Assembly (NCBI GenBank): GCA_016490735.1 | Contig: JAEMWC010000122.1 | Span: 1,252,001 to 1,316,000 of the forward strand | Direction of reading: 5' to 3' | From: Pachyseris speciosa | Lineage: Eukaryota > Cnidaria > Anthozoa > Scleractinia > Pachyseridae | Length of the DNA stretch: 64,000 nt | Shown: piece by piece, positions 26,018-39,700 of the stretch | Numbering within the stretch: position 1 is the first letter of the stretch | Layout: each line of letters opens with the position of its first letter | Position numbers and translations under genes: made by a program | The notes under the pieces: generated by a model | What the model was told of the DNA's origin: nothing | The model's database searches: none | What the model saw: the letters and a program-made list of their open reading frames with translations, nothing else

Positions 26018-29000
26018 CGTAAGGTGTGGACCGCGTCCCTTCTATTCCTGATTTCGGAGAATTTCACCCTCGGTCACAATCTCACTCTTTGAAAACTTGT
26101 AAGAGCATTTTATAAGTAGGTGCTTTTAACTAGCTGTGATGATTACTACTTGTGCGCACGGTGTTTAGCGCCTCTCATTAATTCCTGATTTCCGAGATTT
26201 TGAGTCTCGGTTATAATCTCACTCTTTGAGAACTTAGAAGAGGATGTTCAAAGTAGGTTGTTTTTACTAGCTCTGATGAGTACTACTGGTGCGGAAGGTG
26301 TGGACCGCTTCCCATCAATTCGTGATATCCGAGATTTTTACTGTCGGTCATAAAGTCACTCTTTAAGAACTTGTAAGAGGATCTTTAAAGAAGGTGGTTT
26401 TAGCTAGCTGTGATGAGTAATGCTACTTTGCACGGTGTGTAGCGCGTCCAATCAATTCATAATTTCCCGAGAACCCGAGTCTCGTTCGTATTCTCACTGT
26501 TTGAGAACTTGTAAGAGCATGTTTAAAGTAGGTGGTTTTTTACTAGCTGTGATTAGTTCTACTTGTCCAAACGGTGGACAAGTATCCCAGAAATTCCTGA
26601 TTTCTAAGATTACGACTCTCGGTCATAATCTCACTCTTTGAAAACTTCTAAGAGCATATTGATAGTAGATGATGTTTATTACCTGTGAAGAGTTCTGCTT
26701 GTCCGCAGAGTGTGGAGCTCATCCCATCAAATCCTGATATCCGAGAATTTAACTCTCCGTCATAATCTCACTCTTTTAAAACTGGTAAGAGCACGTTGAA
26801 GGTAAGGGTTTGTTGTGATGAGTACTACTTGTGTACTCGGTTTGAAGCGCGTCCAATTAATTCCTGATTTCCGAGATTTTCAGTCTCGGTCAAAAACTCA
26901 CGGTTTGACAACTTCGAAGAGCATGTTGAAAGTAGGTGGTTTTCACTAGCTTAGATGAGTACTACTTTAGTGATTTCCGAGATTGTTACCCTAGGTCAAA
27001 ATGTCACTCTGAAAACTTGTAAGAGCATGTTGAAAGTAGGTGATGTTTACTAGCTGTCAAACGTACTAATTGTGCGTACGGCGTGGAGCGCGTCCCATCA
27101 ATTCCTGATTTCAAAGATTTTGACTCTCGGTCATAATCTCACTCTTTGTAAACTTGTAGGAGCATGTTGGAAGTAGGTGCTTGTTACTAGCTGTGATGAG
27201 TACTACTTGTGCGTATGGAGAGCAGCGCATCTTCTCGCACGCATGGTGTGAAGAGCGTGCTATAAATTCCTGATTTCCGAGATTTTCACTGTCTGTCGTA
27301 ATCTAAATGTTTGAAAACTTGTAAGAGCATGTTGAATGTGAGTGTTTTTTTCTAATGTGATGAGTACTACTTGAGCAAATGGTGTGGAGCGCCTCCCAGC
27401 AATTCCTGATTTCCGAGATTACGACTTTCGGTCATAATCTCACTCTTTGAAACTCTGAAGAGCATCTTTGAAGTAGGTGGTTTTTACTAGCTGTGATCAG
27501 TACTGCTTGTCTGCATGGTGTGTAGCGCGTTGAATCAATTCAAAATGTTCCGAGAACCTGAATCTCGCTCGTATTCTCACTTTTTGAGAACTTGTAAGAG
27601 CGTGTTTAAAGTAGGTGGTTTTTTCGAGCTTCTATGACTACTACTTGCGCAAACGGTGTTGAGCGCGTCCCATCACTTCCTGATTTCCGTCATTTTGACT
27701 TTGGGTCGTAATCTCACTCTTTTAAAACTGTTAAGGGCGAGTTAAAAGTATGTTGTTTTTACTAGCTCTGATGAGTACTACTTTTGCGCACGGTGTGCAG
27801 CGCGTCCAATCTATTCGTGATTTCCGAGAACTTGACTCTCTGTCGTTATCTCACTCTTTGGGAACTTGTAAGAGCATGTTGAAAGTTGGTCGTTTTTACT
27901 AACTCTGATGAGTACTACTTGTAAGGTGTGGACTGTGTCCCATCAATTCCTGATTTCGGAGATTTTCACCCTCGGTCAAAATCTCACTCTTTGAAAACTT
28001 GTAAGAGCATGTTGAAAGTAAGTGCTTTTAACTAGCTGTGATGATTACTACTTGTGCGCACGGTGTTTAGCGCATCCCATTAATTCCTGATTTCCGAGAT
28101 TTTCACTGTAATCTAAATGTTTGAAAACTTATAAGGGCATGTTGAAAGTAAGTGGTTTTTACTAGCTGCGATGAGTACTAGTTGTGCCGAAGGTGTGGAC
28201 CGCGTCCCATCAATTCCTGATTTCCGAGATTTTGACTCTGGCTCATAATCTCACTCTTTTAAAGCTGGCAAGAGCGAGTTAAAAGTGTGACGTTTTTACT
28301 AGCTGTGATGAGTACTAATTGCGGGAACGGTCTGGAGTGCGTCCCATTACTTTCTGATTTCCGAGAATTTGACTGTCGGTCATAATCTCACTCTTTGGAA
28401 TGCTGTTGTTGCATGTTGAAAGTAGGTGCTTTTTACTAGTTGTGGTGAGTACTACTTGTGAGTACGGTGTGGAGGACGAGCCATCAATACCTGATTTCAA
28501 AGAAATTGACCCTCGGTCATAATATCACTCTTTCGAATCTTCTAAGAGCAGGTTGAAAGTAGGTAATTACTCGGTGTGATGAGTACGACTTTTGCGAACG
28601 GTGTAGATAGCGTCTTATCAATTCCTGATATCCGGGATTTGAATCTCGGTCATAATGTCATTCTTTGAACACTTGTGGGAGGAAGTTGAAAGTAGGTGGT
28701 TTTAACTAGCTGTGATTAGTACTACTTTTACGGACGGTGTAGAGCGCGTCCCACCAATTCAGGATCTTCGAGATTTTGACTGTCGTTCGTAATGTCACTC
28801 TTTTAAACTTGTAAGAGCACGTTGAAAGTAAGGGTTGGCTCTGATGAGTACTACTTTTGTACTTGGTTTGGAGCGCGTGCCATTAATTCCTGATTTCCGA
28901 CTTTTTCAGTCTCGTTCAAAAACTCACTGTTTGAGAACTTGGAAGAGCATGTTGAAAGTAAGTACTTTTTACTAGATTATATGAGTACTACTTTTGGGCA

Positions 29001-30600
29001 TGGTGTGGAGCTCGTCCCATGAGTTCCTGATTTCCGAGAGTTTGACTCTCGGTCATAAGATCACTCTTTGTAAACTTGTAGGAGCATGTTGGAAGTAGGT
29101 GCTTGTTACTAGCTGTGATGAGTACTACTTTGCGTATGGTGGGCAGCGCGTCTTCTCGCACGCATGGTGTGAAGGGCGTGCTATAAATTCCTGATTTCCG
29201 AGATTTTCACTGTCTGTCATAATCTAAATGTTTGAAAACTTGTAAGAGCATGTTGAAATTAAGTGGTTTTTTTCTAGCTGTGAGGAGTACTACTTGTGGA
29301 CGCGTCGTGGAGCGCGTCACAGCAATTCCAGATTTCCGAGATTACCACCCTCTGTCATAATCTCACTCCTTGAAACTCTTAAGAGCATCTTTAAAGTAGG
29401 TTGTTTTTACTACCTGTGATGAGTACTGCTTGTTTGCACGGTGTGTAGCGCGTCCAATCAATTCATAATTTCCCGAGAACCTTAGTCTCGCTCGTATTCT
29501 CACTGTTTGAGAACTTGTAAGAGCATGTTTAAAGTAGGTGGTTGTTCCTACTTTTGATGAGCATTACTTGTGCAAACAGTGTCGAGTGTGTCAAATAAAT
29601 TCCTGAGTTGCAAGATTTTTGCTGTCTTTCGTAATGTCTCTCTTTAAGAACTTGGAAGAGCATCTCAAAAGTAGGTGGTTTTTACTAGCTGTGATGAGTA
29701 CTGCGTGGTTGCACGGTGTGTAGCACGTCCAATCAATTCATAATTGCCCGTGAACTTGAGTCTCACTCGTATTGTCACTGTTTCAGAACTTGTTTTTACT
29801 AGCGTTTAATGTAATAAAGTAGGTGGTTTTTACTAGCTGTGATGAGTACTACTTGTGCGTACGGTGTGGAGCGCTACAATCAATTCATGATTTGCTAGAT
29901 TTTCTCTCTCGCTCAAAATCTCTCTTTAAACACTTGTAAGAGGATGTTGAAAGTAGGTGGTTTTTACTTCCTGTGACGAGTACTACTTGTGCGCACGGTG
30001 TGGAACGCGTTCCATCAATTACTGATTTCCGAGAACTTGACTCTCGGTCATAATCTCACTGTTCTCGAACTTGTAAGAGCATATTTAAAGTTGGTGGTTT
30101 TCCCTACTTTTGACGAGTATTACTTGTGCGAACAGTGTGGAGTGCGTCAAATCAATTCCTTATTTCCAAGATTTTTGCTGTCGGTCGTAATGTCAGTCTT
30201 TAAGGAAGAGCATCTTAAAACTAGGTCGTTTCTACTAGCTGTATCTATTACTGCGTCTTTGCATGGTGTGTAGCGCGTCCAATCAATTCATAATTTTCGA
30301 GAACTTGAGTCTTACTCGTATTCTCACTGTTTGAGAACTTGTAAGAGCATGTTGAAAGTAGGTGGTTTTTACTAGCGTTTATGAGTACTACTTATTCGCA
30401 CGGTGTGGAGCGCGTCCCATCAATTCCTGATTTCCGAGATTTTGACTATGGGTCTTAATCTCACTCTTTCAAAACTTCTAACAGGATATTGAAATTAGTG
30501 GTGTTTATTACCTTTGATGAGTACTCCTTTTGCACAGGGTGTGAAGCTCGTCCCATAAAATCCTGTTATCCGAGAATTTGACTCTCGGTCATAATCTCAC
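26018..30600 (+). repeat. Higher-order duplication, copy 1 (matches 35,014-39,560)
   Basis: A run of about 33 distinctive monomers is repeated in the same order at 35,014-39,560. The offset is 8,998 bp at the start and changes with small indels (8,851 near 28,315). Rare phrases such as GTGTTTAGCGCCTCTCATTA and TGCTACTTTGCACGGTGTGT occur in both. The identity is far above that between random monomers. Confidence 0.85.
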
Positions 30601-31874
30601 ACTTTTAAAGCTGGCAAGAGCGAGTTAGAAGTATGTTTTTTTCACTAGCTGTGATGTGATGCCCACTAATTGTGGGCACGGTGTGGAGCGCGTCCCATTA
30701 ATTCCTTATTTCCGAGAATTTGACAGTCGGTGATTATCTCACTCTTTGGAATCCTGTTGTTGCATGTTGAAAGTAGGTGCTTTTTACTAGTTGTACTGAT
30801 TTCTACTTGTGAATGTAGGTCGCTTATACTGGCTGTGATGAGTACTACTCTTGCGAACTGTGTCGAGTGCGTCCCATCAATTCCTAATTTTCAACATTTT
30901 GACTCTTTGTGATAATTTCACTCTTCGAGACCTTGTAAGAGGATGCTGAAAGAACGTCCTTTTTCCCAGGTAGGAAGAGTACTACTTGTGCGCACGGTGT
31001 GCAGCGCGTCCAATCAATTCGTGATTTCCGAGAACTCGACTCCCGGTCGTAATCTCACTTCTTGAAAACTTGTAAGAGCATCGTAAAACTAGGTGATTTT
31101 TTACTAGCAGCGATGAGTGCTACCTGTGTGCATGGTGTGTAGCGCGTCCCATCAATTCCTGATTTCCGAGAACTTGCCTCTCAGTCATAATCTCACTGTT
31201 TCAGAAGTTGTAAGAGCATATTGAAAGTAGGTGGTTTTTACTAGATTAGATGAGTACTACTTTTGCGCACAGTGTGGAGCGCGCCCCATCACTTCCTGAT
31301 TTCCCAGATTTTTACTATCGGTGATAATATCACTCTTTTAAACACAGTGGTTTTTCCTACTTTTGATGAGTATTACTTGTGCGAACAGTGTGGAGTGCGT
31401 CAAAGTAATTCCTTATTTGCAAGATTTTTGCTGTGGGTCGTAATGTGACTCTTTAAGAACTTGGAAGAGCATCTTGAAACTAGGTGGTTTCTACTAGCTG
31501 TAATAAGTATTGCGTGTTTGCACGGTGTGTAGCGCGTCCAATCAATTCACAAGTTCTCGAGAACTTGAGTCTCACTCGTATTCTCACTGTTTGAGAACTT
31601 GTAAGAGCATGTTGAATGTAGGTGGTTTTTACTAGCGTTTATGAGTACTACTTGTGCGCACGGTGTGGAGCGCATCCCATAAATTCCTGATTTCCGAGAT
31701 TTTGACTCTGGGTCTTAATCTCACTCTTTCAAAACTTCTAACAGGAAATTGATAGTAGGTGGTGTTTATTGCCTGTCATGAGTACTACTTGTGCACAGGG
31801 TGTGGAGCTCGTCCCATAAAATCCTGCTATCCGAGAATTTGACTCTCGGTCATAATCTCACCCTTTGAAAACTT

Positions 31875-33740
31875 GTAAGCTCACGTTAAAAGTAAGGGTT
31901 GGCTGTAATGAGTACTTGTTCGCTCGGTGAGGAGCGCGTCTCGTCAATTCCTGATTTCCGAGATTTTAAAACTCTCTCATAACCTCACTCTTTGAAAACT
32001 TGTATGAGCATGTTGAAAGTAGGTGGTTTTTACTGGCTGTGACGAGTACCACGTGTGCGCACGATGTGGAGTGCGTTCCATCAATCACTGATTTTCGAGA
32101 TTTTTAAACTCTCTCATAACCTCACTCTTTTAAAACTTGTATGAGCATGTTGAAAGTAGAAGCTTTTACTTGGTGTGATGAGTACTGCTTATGCGCAAGG
32201 TGTGGAGCGCTACCATCAATTCATGATTTGCGAGATTTTCACTCTCGTTCAAAATCTCACACTTTAAACACAAGTAAGAGGATGTTGAAAGTTGCTGGTT
32301 TTTACTGGCTGTGATGAATGATAGTTGTGCGCACGGAGTAGAGCGCGTTCCATCAATTACTGATTTCCGAGATTTTGTGTGTCGGTCATAATCTCACTCT
32401 TACAACACTTGTAAGAGCATGTTGAAATTAGGGGGTTTTCTCTAGCATTGATGACTACTACTTTTGCGCACAGTGTCTAGCATGTCCCATCAGTTCCTGA
32501 CTTCCGATATTTTCATTCTTGGTGATAATGTCATTCTTTGAAAACTTGTAAGAGCATGTTTAAACAAGGTGCTTCTTACTAGCTGTGATGAGTACTACTC
32601 TTGCGCACGGTGTCGAGCGCACACCATAATTTCCTGGTTTTCGAGAATTTGACTTTCTGTCATAACCTCACTCTTTGAGTAGTTGGAAGAGCGTGTTTGA
32701 AGTACATGGTTTTTACAAGCTGTGATGAGTACTGCTTTTGCGAACGGTGTTGAGTGCGTCCCATCAATTCCTAATTTTCAACATTTTGACTCTTTGTGAT
32801 GTCACTCTTCGAGAACTTCTAAGAGGATGCAGAAAGAAGGTCCCTTATGCCAGCAAGGAAGAGTACTACTTGTGCGCACGGTGTGCAGCGCGTCCAATCA
32901 ATTCGTGATTTCCAAGAACTTGACTCTCGGTCGTACTCTTACTCTTTGTTAACATCTAAAAGCATGTTTAAAGTAGGTGATCTTTTACTACCTGGGATGA
33001 GTGCTACTTGTGTGCATAGTGTGTAGCGCGTCCCATCAATTCCTGATTTCCAAGAACTTGACTCTCGGTGGTAATCTCTCTCTTTGAGAAGTTGGAAGAG
33101 CATGTTCAAAGGAGGTGGTTTTTTACTTGCTCCGAGGAGTACTACTTGTGCGCAAGGTGTGGACCGCGTCCTATCGATTCCTGATTTCCGAGATTTTGAA
33201 TCTCGATCATAATCTCACTCTATTCAAACTGGTAAGAGCAAAGCTAAAAGTATGATGTTTTTCCTAGCTGTGATGAGTACTAATTGTGCGCACTGTGTGG
33301 AACGCGTCCCATCAGTTCCTGAATGCCGAGAAGTTGACTCTCGGTCAAAAACTCACTGTGGAACGCGTCCCATCAATTCCTTATTTGGGAGATTTTGACC
33401 CTCGGTGATAATCTCAATCCTTGAAAACTTGTAAGAGCATGTTGAAATTAGGTGCTTTTTACTAGTAGTCAACAGTTCTACTTTTGAGCAAGGTTTGGAG
33501 CACGTGCCATCAATTCCTGAATGCCGAGAATTTGAATCTCGGTCAAAAACTCACTGTTTGAGAACTTGGAATAGCATGTTGAAAGCCGGTGGTTTTTACT
33601 AGCTTAGGTCAGTACTACTTGTATGCAGGCATTGGGGCTTGTCCCATCAATTCGCTATTTCCGAGAATTTGAATCTGGGTGATTGTCTCACTCTATTAAA
33701 ACTGGTAAAAGAGAGTTAAAAGTATGACGTTTTTACTAGC
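31875..33740 (+). repeat. Higher-order duplication, copy 1 (matches 45,453-47,185)
   Basis: The markers GTAAGCTCACGTTAAAAGTA and TGTGATGAATGATAGTTGTG recur in order. The offset is 13,578 bp at the left and 13,445 bp from 32,281, so one monomer has been lost or gained. A further partial copy of the left edge lies at 25,522-26,020. Confidence 0.75.
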
Positions 33741-36700
33741 TGTGTTGAGTACTAATTGTGCGCACGGTGTGAAGCTCGACCCATCAATTTCTGATCGCCG
33801 AGAATTTGACTCTCGGTCAAAAACTCACTGCTTGAGAACCTTGAAGAGCATGTTGAAAGTAGATGCTTTTTACTTGCTTAGATGAGTACTACTTGTGCGC
33901 ACAGTGTGCAGCGCGTCTTCTTGCACGCATGGTGTTAAGCGCGTTCTATTACTTCCTGATTTCCGAGATTTTCACTGTCGGTCCTAATGTAAATGTTTGA
34001 AAACTTGTAAGAGCATGTTGATAGTAAATGGTTTTTACTAGCTGTGATGAGTTCCACTTGTGCAAACGGTGTGGAGCGCGTTCCAGTACTTCCATATTTC
34101 CGAGATTACGACCATCGGTCATAATCTCACTCTTTGAAAACTTCTAAGAGCATATTGATAGTAGGTGGTGTTTATTACCTAGATTAGTTCTGCTTCTCCG
34201 CAGAGTGTGGACCTCATCCCATCAAATCCTGATATCCGAGAATTTAAATCTCGGTTATAACCTCACTCTTTTAAAACTTGTAAGAGCATGTTGAAAGTAA
34301 GGGTTGGCTTTGATGAGTAGTACTTGTGTACTCGGTTTGGAGCGCGTCCCATTAATTCCTGATTTAAGAGTTTTTCACTGTCGGACATAATGTAAATGTC
34401 TGTAGACTTGTAAGAGCATATTAAAAGTAAGTGGTTTTTTCTAGGTGTGATTAGTACTACTTGTGGAAACGGTGTGGAGCGCGTCCCAGCAATTCCTGAT
34501 TTCCGAGATTACGACCATCGGTCATAATCTCACTCTTTTAAACTCTTAAGAGCATCTTTAAAGTAGGTGGTTTTTACTAGCTGTGATGAGTTCTGCTTGT
34601 TTGCACGGTGTGTAGCGCGTCCAATCAATTCATAATTTCCCGAGAAACTGAGTCTCGCTCGTATTCTCACTGTTTGAGAACTTGTAAGAGAACGTTTACA
34701 GTAGGTGGTTTTTTCTACCTCTTATGAGAACTACTTGTGCGAACGGTGTGGAGCGCGTCCTATCAATTCCTGATTTCCGAGATTTTGAATCTGGGTCATA
34801 ATCTCACTCTTTCAAAACTGGTAAGAGCGAGTTAAGAGGATGATGTTTTTTACTAGCTGTGATGAGTACTACTTTTGCGCACGGTGTGCAGAGCGTCCAA
34901 TCAATTCGTGATTTCCGAGAACATGACTCACGGTCGTAATCTAACTCTTTCAGAGCTTGTGAGAGCGTGTTGAAAGTTGGTGGTTTTTTACAAGCTCTGT
35001 TGAGTTCTACTTGTGCGTAAGGTGTGGACCGCGTCCCTTCTATTCCTGATTTCGGAGAATTTCACCCTCGATCACAATCTCACTCTTTGAAAACTTGTAA
35101 GAGCATTTTATAAGTAGGTGCTTTTAACTAGCTGTGATGATTACTACTTGTGCGCACGGTGTTTAGCGCCTCTCATTAATTCCTGATTTCCGAGATTTTG
35201 AGTCTCGGTTATAATCTCACTCTTTGAGAACTTAGAAGAGGATGTTCAAAGTAGGTTGTTTTTACTAGCTCTGATGAGTACTACTGGTGCGGAAGGTGTG
35301 GACCGCTTCCCATCAATTCGTGATATCCGAGATTTTTACTGTCGGTCATAAAGTTACTCTTTAAGAACTTGTAAGAGGATCTTTAAAGAAGGTGGTTTTA
35401 GCTAGCTGTGATGAGTAATGCTACTTTGCACGGTGTGTAGCGCGTCCAATCAATTCATAATTTCCCGAGAACCTGAGTCTCGTTCGTATTCTCACTGTTT
35501 GAGAACTTGTAAGAGCATGTTTAAAGTAGGTGGTTTTTTACTAGCTGTGATTAGTTCTACTTGTCCAAACGGTGTGGAGCGTATCCCAGAAATTCCTGAT
35601 TTCTAAGATTACGACTCTCGGTCATAATCTCACTCTTTGAAAACTTCTAAGAGCATATTGATAGTAGATGATGTTTATTACCTGTGAAGAGTTCTGTTTG
35701 TCCGCAGAGTGTGGAGCTCATCCCATCAAATCCTGATATCCGAGAATTTAACTCTCCGTCATAATCTCACTCTTTTAAAACTTGTAAGAGCACGTTGAAG
35801 GTAAGGGTTTGCTGTGATGAGTACTACTTGTGTACTCGGTTTGAAGCGCGTCCAATTAATTCCTGATTTCCGAGATTTTCAGTCTCGGTCAAAAACTCAC
35901 GGTTTGACAACTTCGAAGAGCATGTTGAAAGTAGGTGGTTTTCACTAGCTTAGATGAGTACTACTTTAATGATTTCCGAGATTGTTACCCTAGGTCAAAA
36001 TCTCACTCTGAAAACTTGTAAGAGCATGTTGAAAGTAGGTGATGTTTACTAGCTGTCAAACGTACTAATTGTGCGTACGGCGTGGAGCGCGTCCCATCAA
36101 TTCCTGATTTCAAAGATTTTGACTCTCGGTCATAATCTCACTCTTTGTAAACTTGTAGGAGCATGTTGGAAGTAGGTGCTTGTTACTAGCTGTGATGAGT
36201 ACTACTTGTGCGTATGGAGAGCAGCGCATCTTCTCGCACGCATGGTGTGAAGAGCGTGCTATAAATTCCTGATTTCCGAGATTTTCACTGTCTGTCGTAA
36301 TCTAAATGTTTGAAAACTTGTAAGAGCATGTTGAAAGTGAGTGTTTTTTTCTAATGTGATGAGTACTACTTGAGCAAATGGTGTGGAGCGCCTCCCAGCA
36401 ATTCCTGATTTCCGAGATTACGACTCTCGGTCATAATCTCACTCTTTGAAACTCTGAAGAGCATCTTTAAAGTAGGTGGTTTTTATGACTACTACTTGCG
36501 CAAACGGTGTTGAGCGCGTCCCATCAATTCCTGATTTCCGTCATTTTGACTCTGGGTCGTAATCTCACTCTTTTAAAACTGTTAAGGGCGAGTTAAAAGT
36601 GTGATGTTTTTACTAGCTCTGATTAGTACTACTTTTGCGCACGGTGTGCAGCGCGTCCAATCTATTCGTGATTTCCGAGAACTTGACTCTCTGTCGTTAT

Positions 36701-39700
36701 CTCACTCTTTGAAAACTTGTAAGAGCATGTTGAAAGTTGGTCGTTTTTACTAACTCTGATGAGTACTACTTGTAAGGTGTGGACCGCGTCCCATCAATTC
36801 CTGATTTCGGAGATTTTCACCCTCGGTCAAAATCTCACTCTTTGAAAACTTGTAAGAGCATGTTGAAGGTAAGTGCTTTTAACTAGCTGTGATGATTACT
36901 ACTTGTGCGCACGGTGTTTAGCGCATCCCATTAATTCCTGATTTCCGAGATTTTCACTGTAATCTAAATGTTTGAAAACTTATAAGGGCATGTTGAAATT
37001 AAGTGGTTTTTACTAGCTGTGATGAGTACTAGTTGTGCCCAAGGTGTGGACCGCGTCCCATCAATTCCTGATTTCCGAGATTTTGACTCTGGCTCATAAT
37101 CTCACTCTTTTAAAGCTGGCAAGAGCGAGTTAAAAGTGTGATGTTTTTACTAGCTGTGATGAGCACTAATTGCGGGAATTGTCTGGAGTGCGTCCTATTA
37201 CTTTCTTTTTTCCGAGAATTTGACTGTCGGTCAAAATCTCACTCTTTGGAATGCTGTTGTTGCATGTTGAAAGTAGGTGCTTTTTACTAGTTGTGATGAG
37301 TACTACTTGTGAGTACGGTGTGGAGGACGAGCCATCAATACCTGATTTCAAAGAAATTGACCCTCGGTCATAATATCACTCTTTCGAATCTTCTAAGAGC
37401 AGGTTGAAAGTAGGTAATTACTCGGTGTGATGAGTACGACTTTTGCGAACGGTGTAGATAGCGTCTTATCAATTCCTGATATCCGGGATTTGAATCTCGG
37501 TCATAATGTCATTCTTTGAACACTTGTGGGAGGAAGTTGAAAGTAGGTGGTTTTAACTAGCTGTGATTAGTACTACTCTTACGGACGGTGTGGAGCGCGT
37601 ACCACCAATTCAGGATCTCCGAGATTTTGACTGTCGTTCGTAATGTCACTCTTTTAAACTTGTAAGAGCACGTTGAAAGTAAGGGTTGGCTCTGATGAGT
37701 ACTACTTTTGTACTTGGTTTGGAGCGCGTGCCATTAATTCCTGATTTCCGACTTGTTCAGTCTCGGTCAAAAACTCACTGTTTGAGAACTTGGAAGAGCA
37801 TGTTGAAAGTAAGTATTTTTATTAGATTATATGAGTACTACTTTTGGGCATGGTGTGGAGCTCGTCCCATGAGTTCATGATTTCCGAGAGTTTGACTCTC
37901 GGTCATAATATCACTCTTTGAAAACTTGTAGGAGCATGTTGGAAGTAGGTGCTTGTTACTAGCTGTGATGAGTACTACTTTGCGTATGGTGGGCAGCGCG
38001 TCTTCTCGCACGCATGGTGTGAAGGGCGTGCTATAAATTCCTGATTTCCGAGATTTTCACTGTCTGTCATAATCTAAATGTTTGAAAACTTGTAAGGGCA
38101 TGTTGAAATTAAGTGGTTTTTTTTCTAGCTGTGAGGAGTACTCTTTGTGGACGCGTCGTGGAGCGCGTCACAGCAATTCCTGATTTCCGAGATTACCACT
38201 CTCCGTCATAATCTCACTCCTTGAAACTCTTAAGGGCATCTTTAAAGTAGGTTGTTTTTACCAGCTGTGATGAGTACTGCTTGTTTTTACGGTGTGTAGC
38301 GCGTCCAATCAATTCATAATTTCCCGAGAACTTGAGTCTCGCTCGTATTCTCACTGTTTGAACACTTGTAAGAGCAGGTTTAAAGTAGGTGATTTTTTAC
38401 TACCTGTGATGAGTACTACTTTTGCGCACGGTGTGCAGCTCGTCCAATCAATTCGTGATTTCCGAGAACTTTATTCTTGGTCGTAATCTCACTCTTGGTT
38501 AACTTCTAAGAGCATGTTGAAAGTAGGTGGTTTTACTAGCTCTGATGAGTACTACTTGTGCGCATGGTGTGTAGCGCGTCCCATCAATTCCTGATTTCCG
38601 AGAACTTGACTCTCGGTCATAATCTCACTGTTCTCGAACTTGAAAGTAGGTGGTTTTTCCTACTTTTGATGAGCATTACTTGTGCAAACAGTGTGGAGTG
38701 CGTCAAATAAATTCCTTATTTCCAAGATATTTGCTGTCGTTCGTAATGTCACTCTTTAAGAACTTGGAAGAGCATCTTAAAAGTAGGTGGTTTTTACTAG
38801 CTGTGATGAGTACTGCGTGGTTGCACGGTGTGTATTGCGTCCAATCAATTCATAATTTCCCGTGAACTTGAGTCTCACTCGTATTGTCACTGTTATAGAA
38901 CTTGTTTTTACTAGCGTTTAATGTAATAAAGTAGGTTGATTTTAGTTGCTGTGACGCACTACTTGTGCGCACGGTGTGGAACGCGTTCCATCAATTACTG
39001 ATTTCCGAGAACTTGACTCTCGGTCATAATCTCACTGTTGTCGAACTTGTAAGAGCATATTGAAAGTAGGTGGTTTTCCCTATTTTTGACGAGTATTACT
39101 TGTGCGAACAGTGTGGAGTGCGTCAAATAAATTCCTGATTTCCAAGATTTTTGTTGTCGGTCGTAATCTCACTCTTTAAGAACTTGGAAGAGCATCTTAA
39201 AACTAGGTCGTTTCTACTAGCTGTGATGATTACTGCGTGTTTGCATGGTGTGTAGCGCGTCCAATCAATTCATAATTTCTCGAGAACTTGAGTCTCACTC
39301 GTATTCTCACTGTTTAGCAACTTGTAAGAGCATGTTGAAAGTAGGTAGTTTTCACTAGCGTTTACGAGTACTACTTATGCGCACGGTGTGGAGCGCGTCC
39401 CATCAATTCCTGATTTCCGAGATTTTGACTATGGGTCTTAATCTCACTCTTTCAAAACTTCTAACAGGATATTGATAGTAGGTGGTGTTTATTACCTTTG
39501 ATGAGTACTGCTTTTGCACAGGGTGTGGAGCTCGTCCCATAAAATCCTGATATGCGAGAATTTACGAGCATGTTGGAAGTAGGTGCTTGTTACTAGCTGT
39601 GATCAGTACTACTTGTGCGGATGGTGTGCAGCTTGTCATGTTGCACGCATGGTGTGAAGCGCGTGCTATAACTTCCTGATTTCCGAGATTTTCACTGTCG

